This document shows positions 61,185-64,000 of a DNA stretch of 64,000 nucleotides, piece by piece. Both the position numbers and the translations under genes were made by a program. Below the pieces are notes generated by a model. That model saw only the letters and a list, made by a program, of their open reading frames with translations, was not told where the DNA came from and did not search any database. Position 1 is the stretch's first letter, and every line of letters starts with the position of its first letter. Source of the stretch: Xiphias gladius (Eukaryota; Chordata; Actinopteri; Istiophoriformes; Xiphiidae); the NCBI RefSeq assembly GCF_016859285.1, contig NC_053416.1:16324501-16388500 (forward strand). The letters run 5' to 3'.

Positions 61185-63998
<2,814 letters not shown>

Positions 63999-64000
63999 AA

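Overview
The window is from a vertebrate nuclear genome, most likely a percomorph-type teleost fish. The genes are split by GT-AG introns. They match vertebrate PHLDB2, HIPK, AMER, SLC51A, ZDHHC15 and PCYT1B proteins. The intergenic DNA carries repeats typical of fish: MITEs, a Tc1-like relic, a tRNA-SINE, a LINE tail and many GT/CA microsatellites. Nothing bacterial or plasmid-like is present. Family calls come from recalled protein signatures. No database search was run.

Layout. 1-14003: phldb2 (LL5beta) on +, with 15 coding-exon segments I could join in frame; the end of the PH domain is lost in a 500-N gap (14004-14503). 14504-32922: a segmental duplication about 11.9 kb apart holds two nearly identical copies of a HIPK-like kinase gene on the minus strand. 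Copy 1 is cut by the gap. Copy 2 can be read in full as 9 exons and 576 codons. Each copy also carries an inverted fragment of a phldb2 exon, a degenerate telomere-like array, a pair of hairpins and a tRNA-SINE. Copy 1 keeps about 3.4 kb that copy 2 lacks, and the copy 2 junction looks like a deletion with a templated insert. A second 500-N gap (32923-33422) ends copy 2. A diverged inverted copy of the adjoining sequence follows (33423-35400).

39975-43676 (minus): an intronless 1233-codon AMER/FAM123-family gene. Both ends are conserved, and the middle holds a Ser/Thr/Pro-rich stretch and about 23 tandem 14-residue repeats. 45177-45465 (minus): an unidentified exon-like ORF. 46713-49506 (minus): slc51a-like (organic solute transporter alpha), 8 exons, 323 aa. 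50895-52110 (minus): a 5'-truncated LINE. 54493-59097 (minus): zdhhc15-like palmitoyltransferase, 12 coding exons, 351 aa. 61185-63979 (minus): the 3' six coding exons of pcyt1b (CTP:phosphocholine cytidylyltransferase beta); the 5' end lies beyond the window.

These genes do not form a pathway or operon. They are independent housekeeping and signalling genes: a cortical scaffold, Wnt/APC recruitment, steroid/bile-acid transport, protein palmitoylation and phosphatidylcholine synthesis. The unusual part is 14.5-35.4 kb, a rearranged block between phldb2 and the AMER gene that carries the kinase copies.
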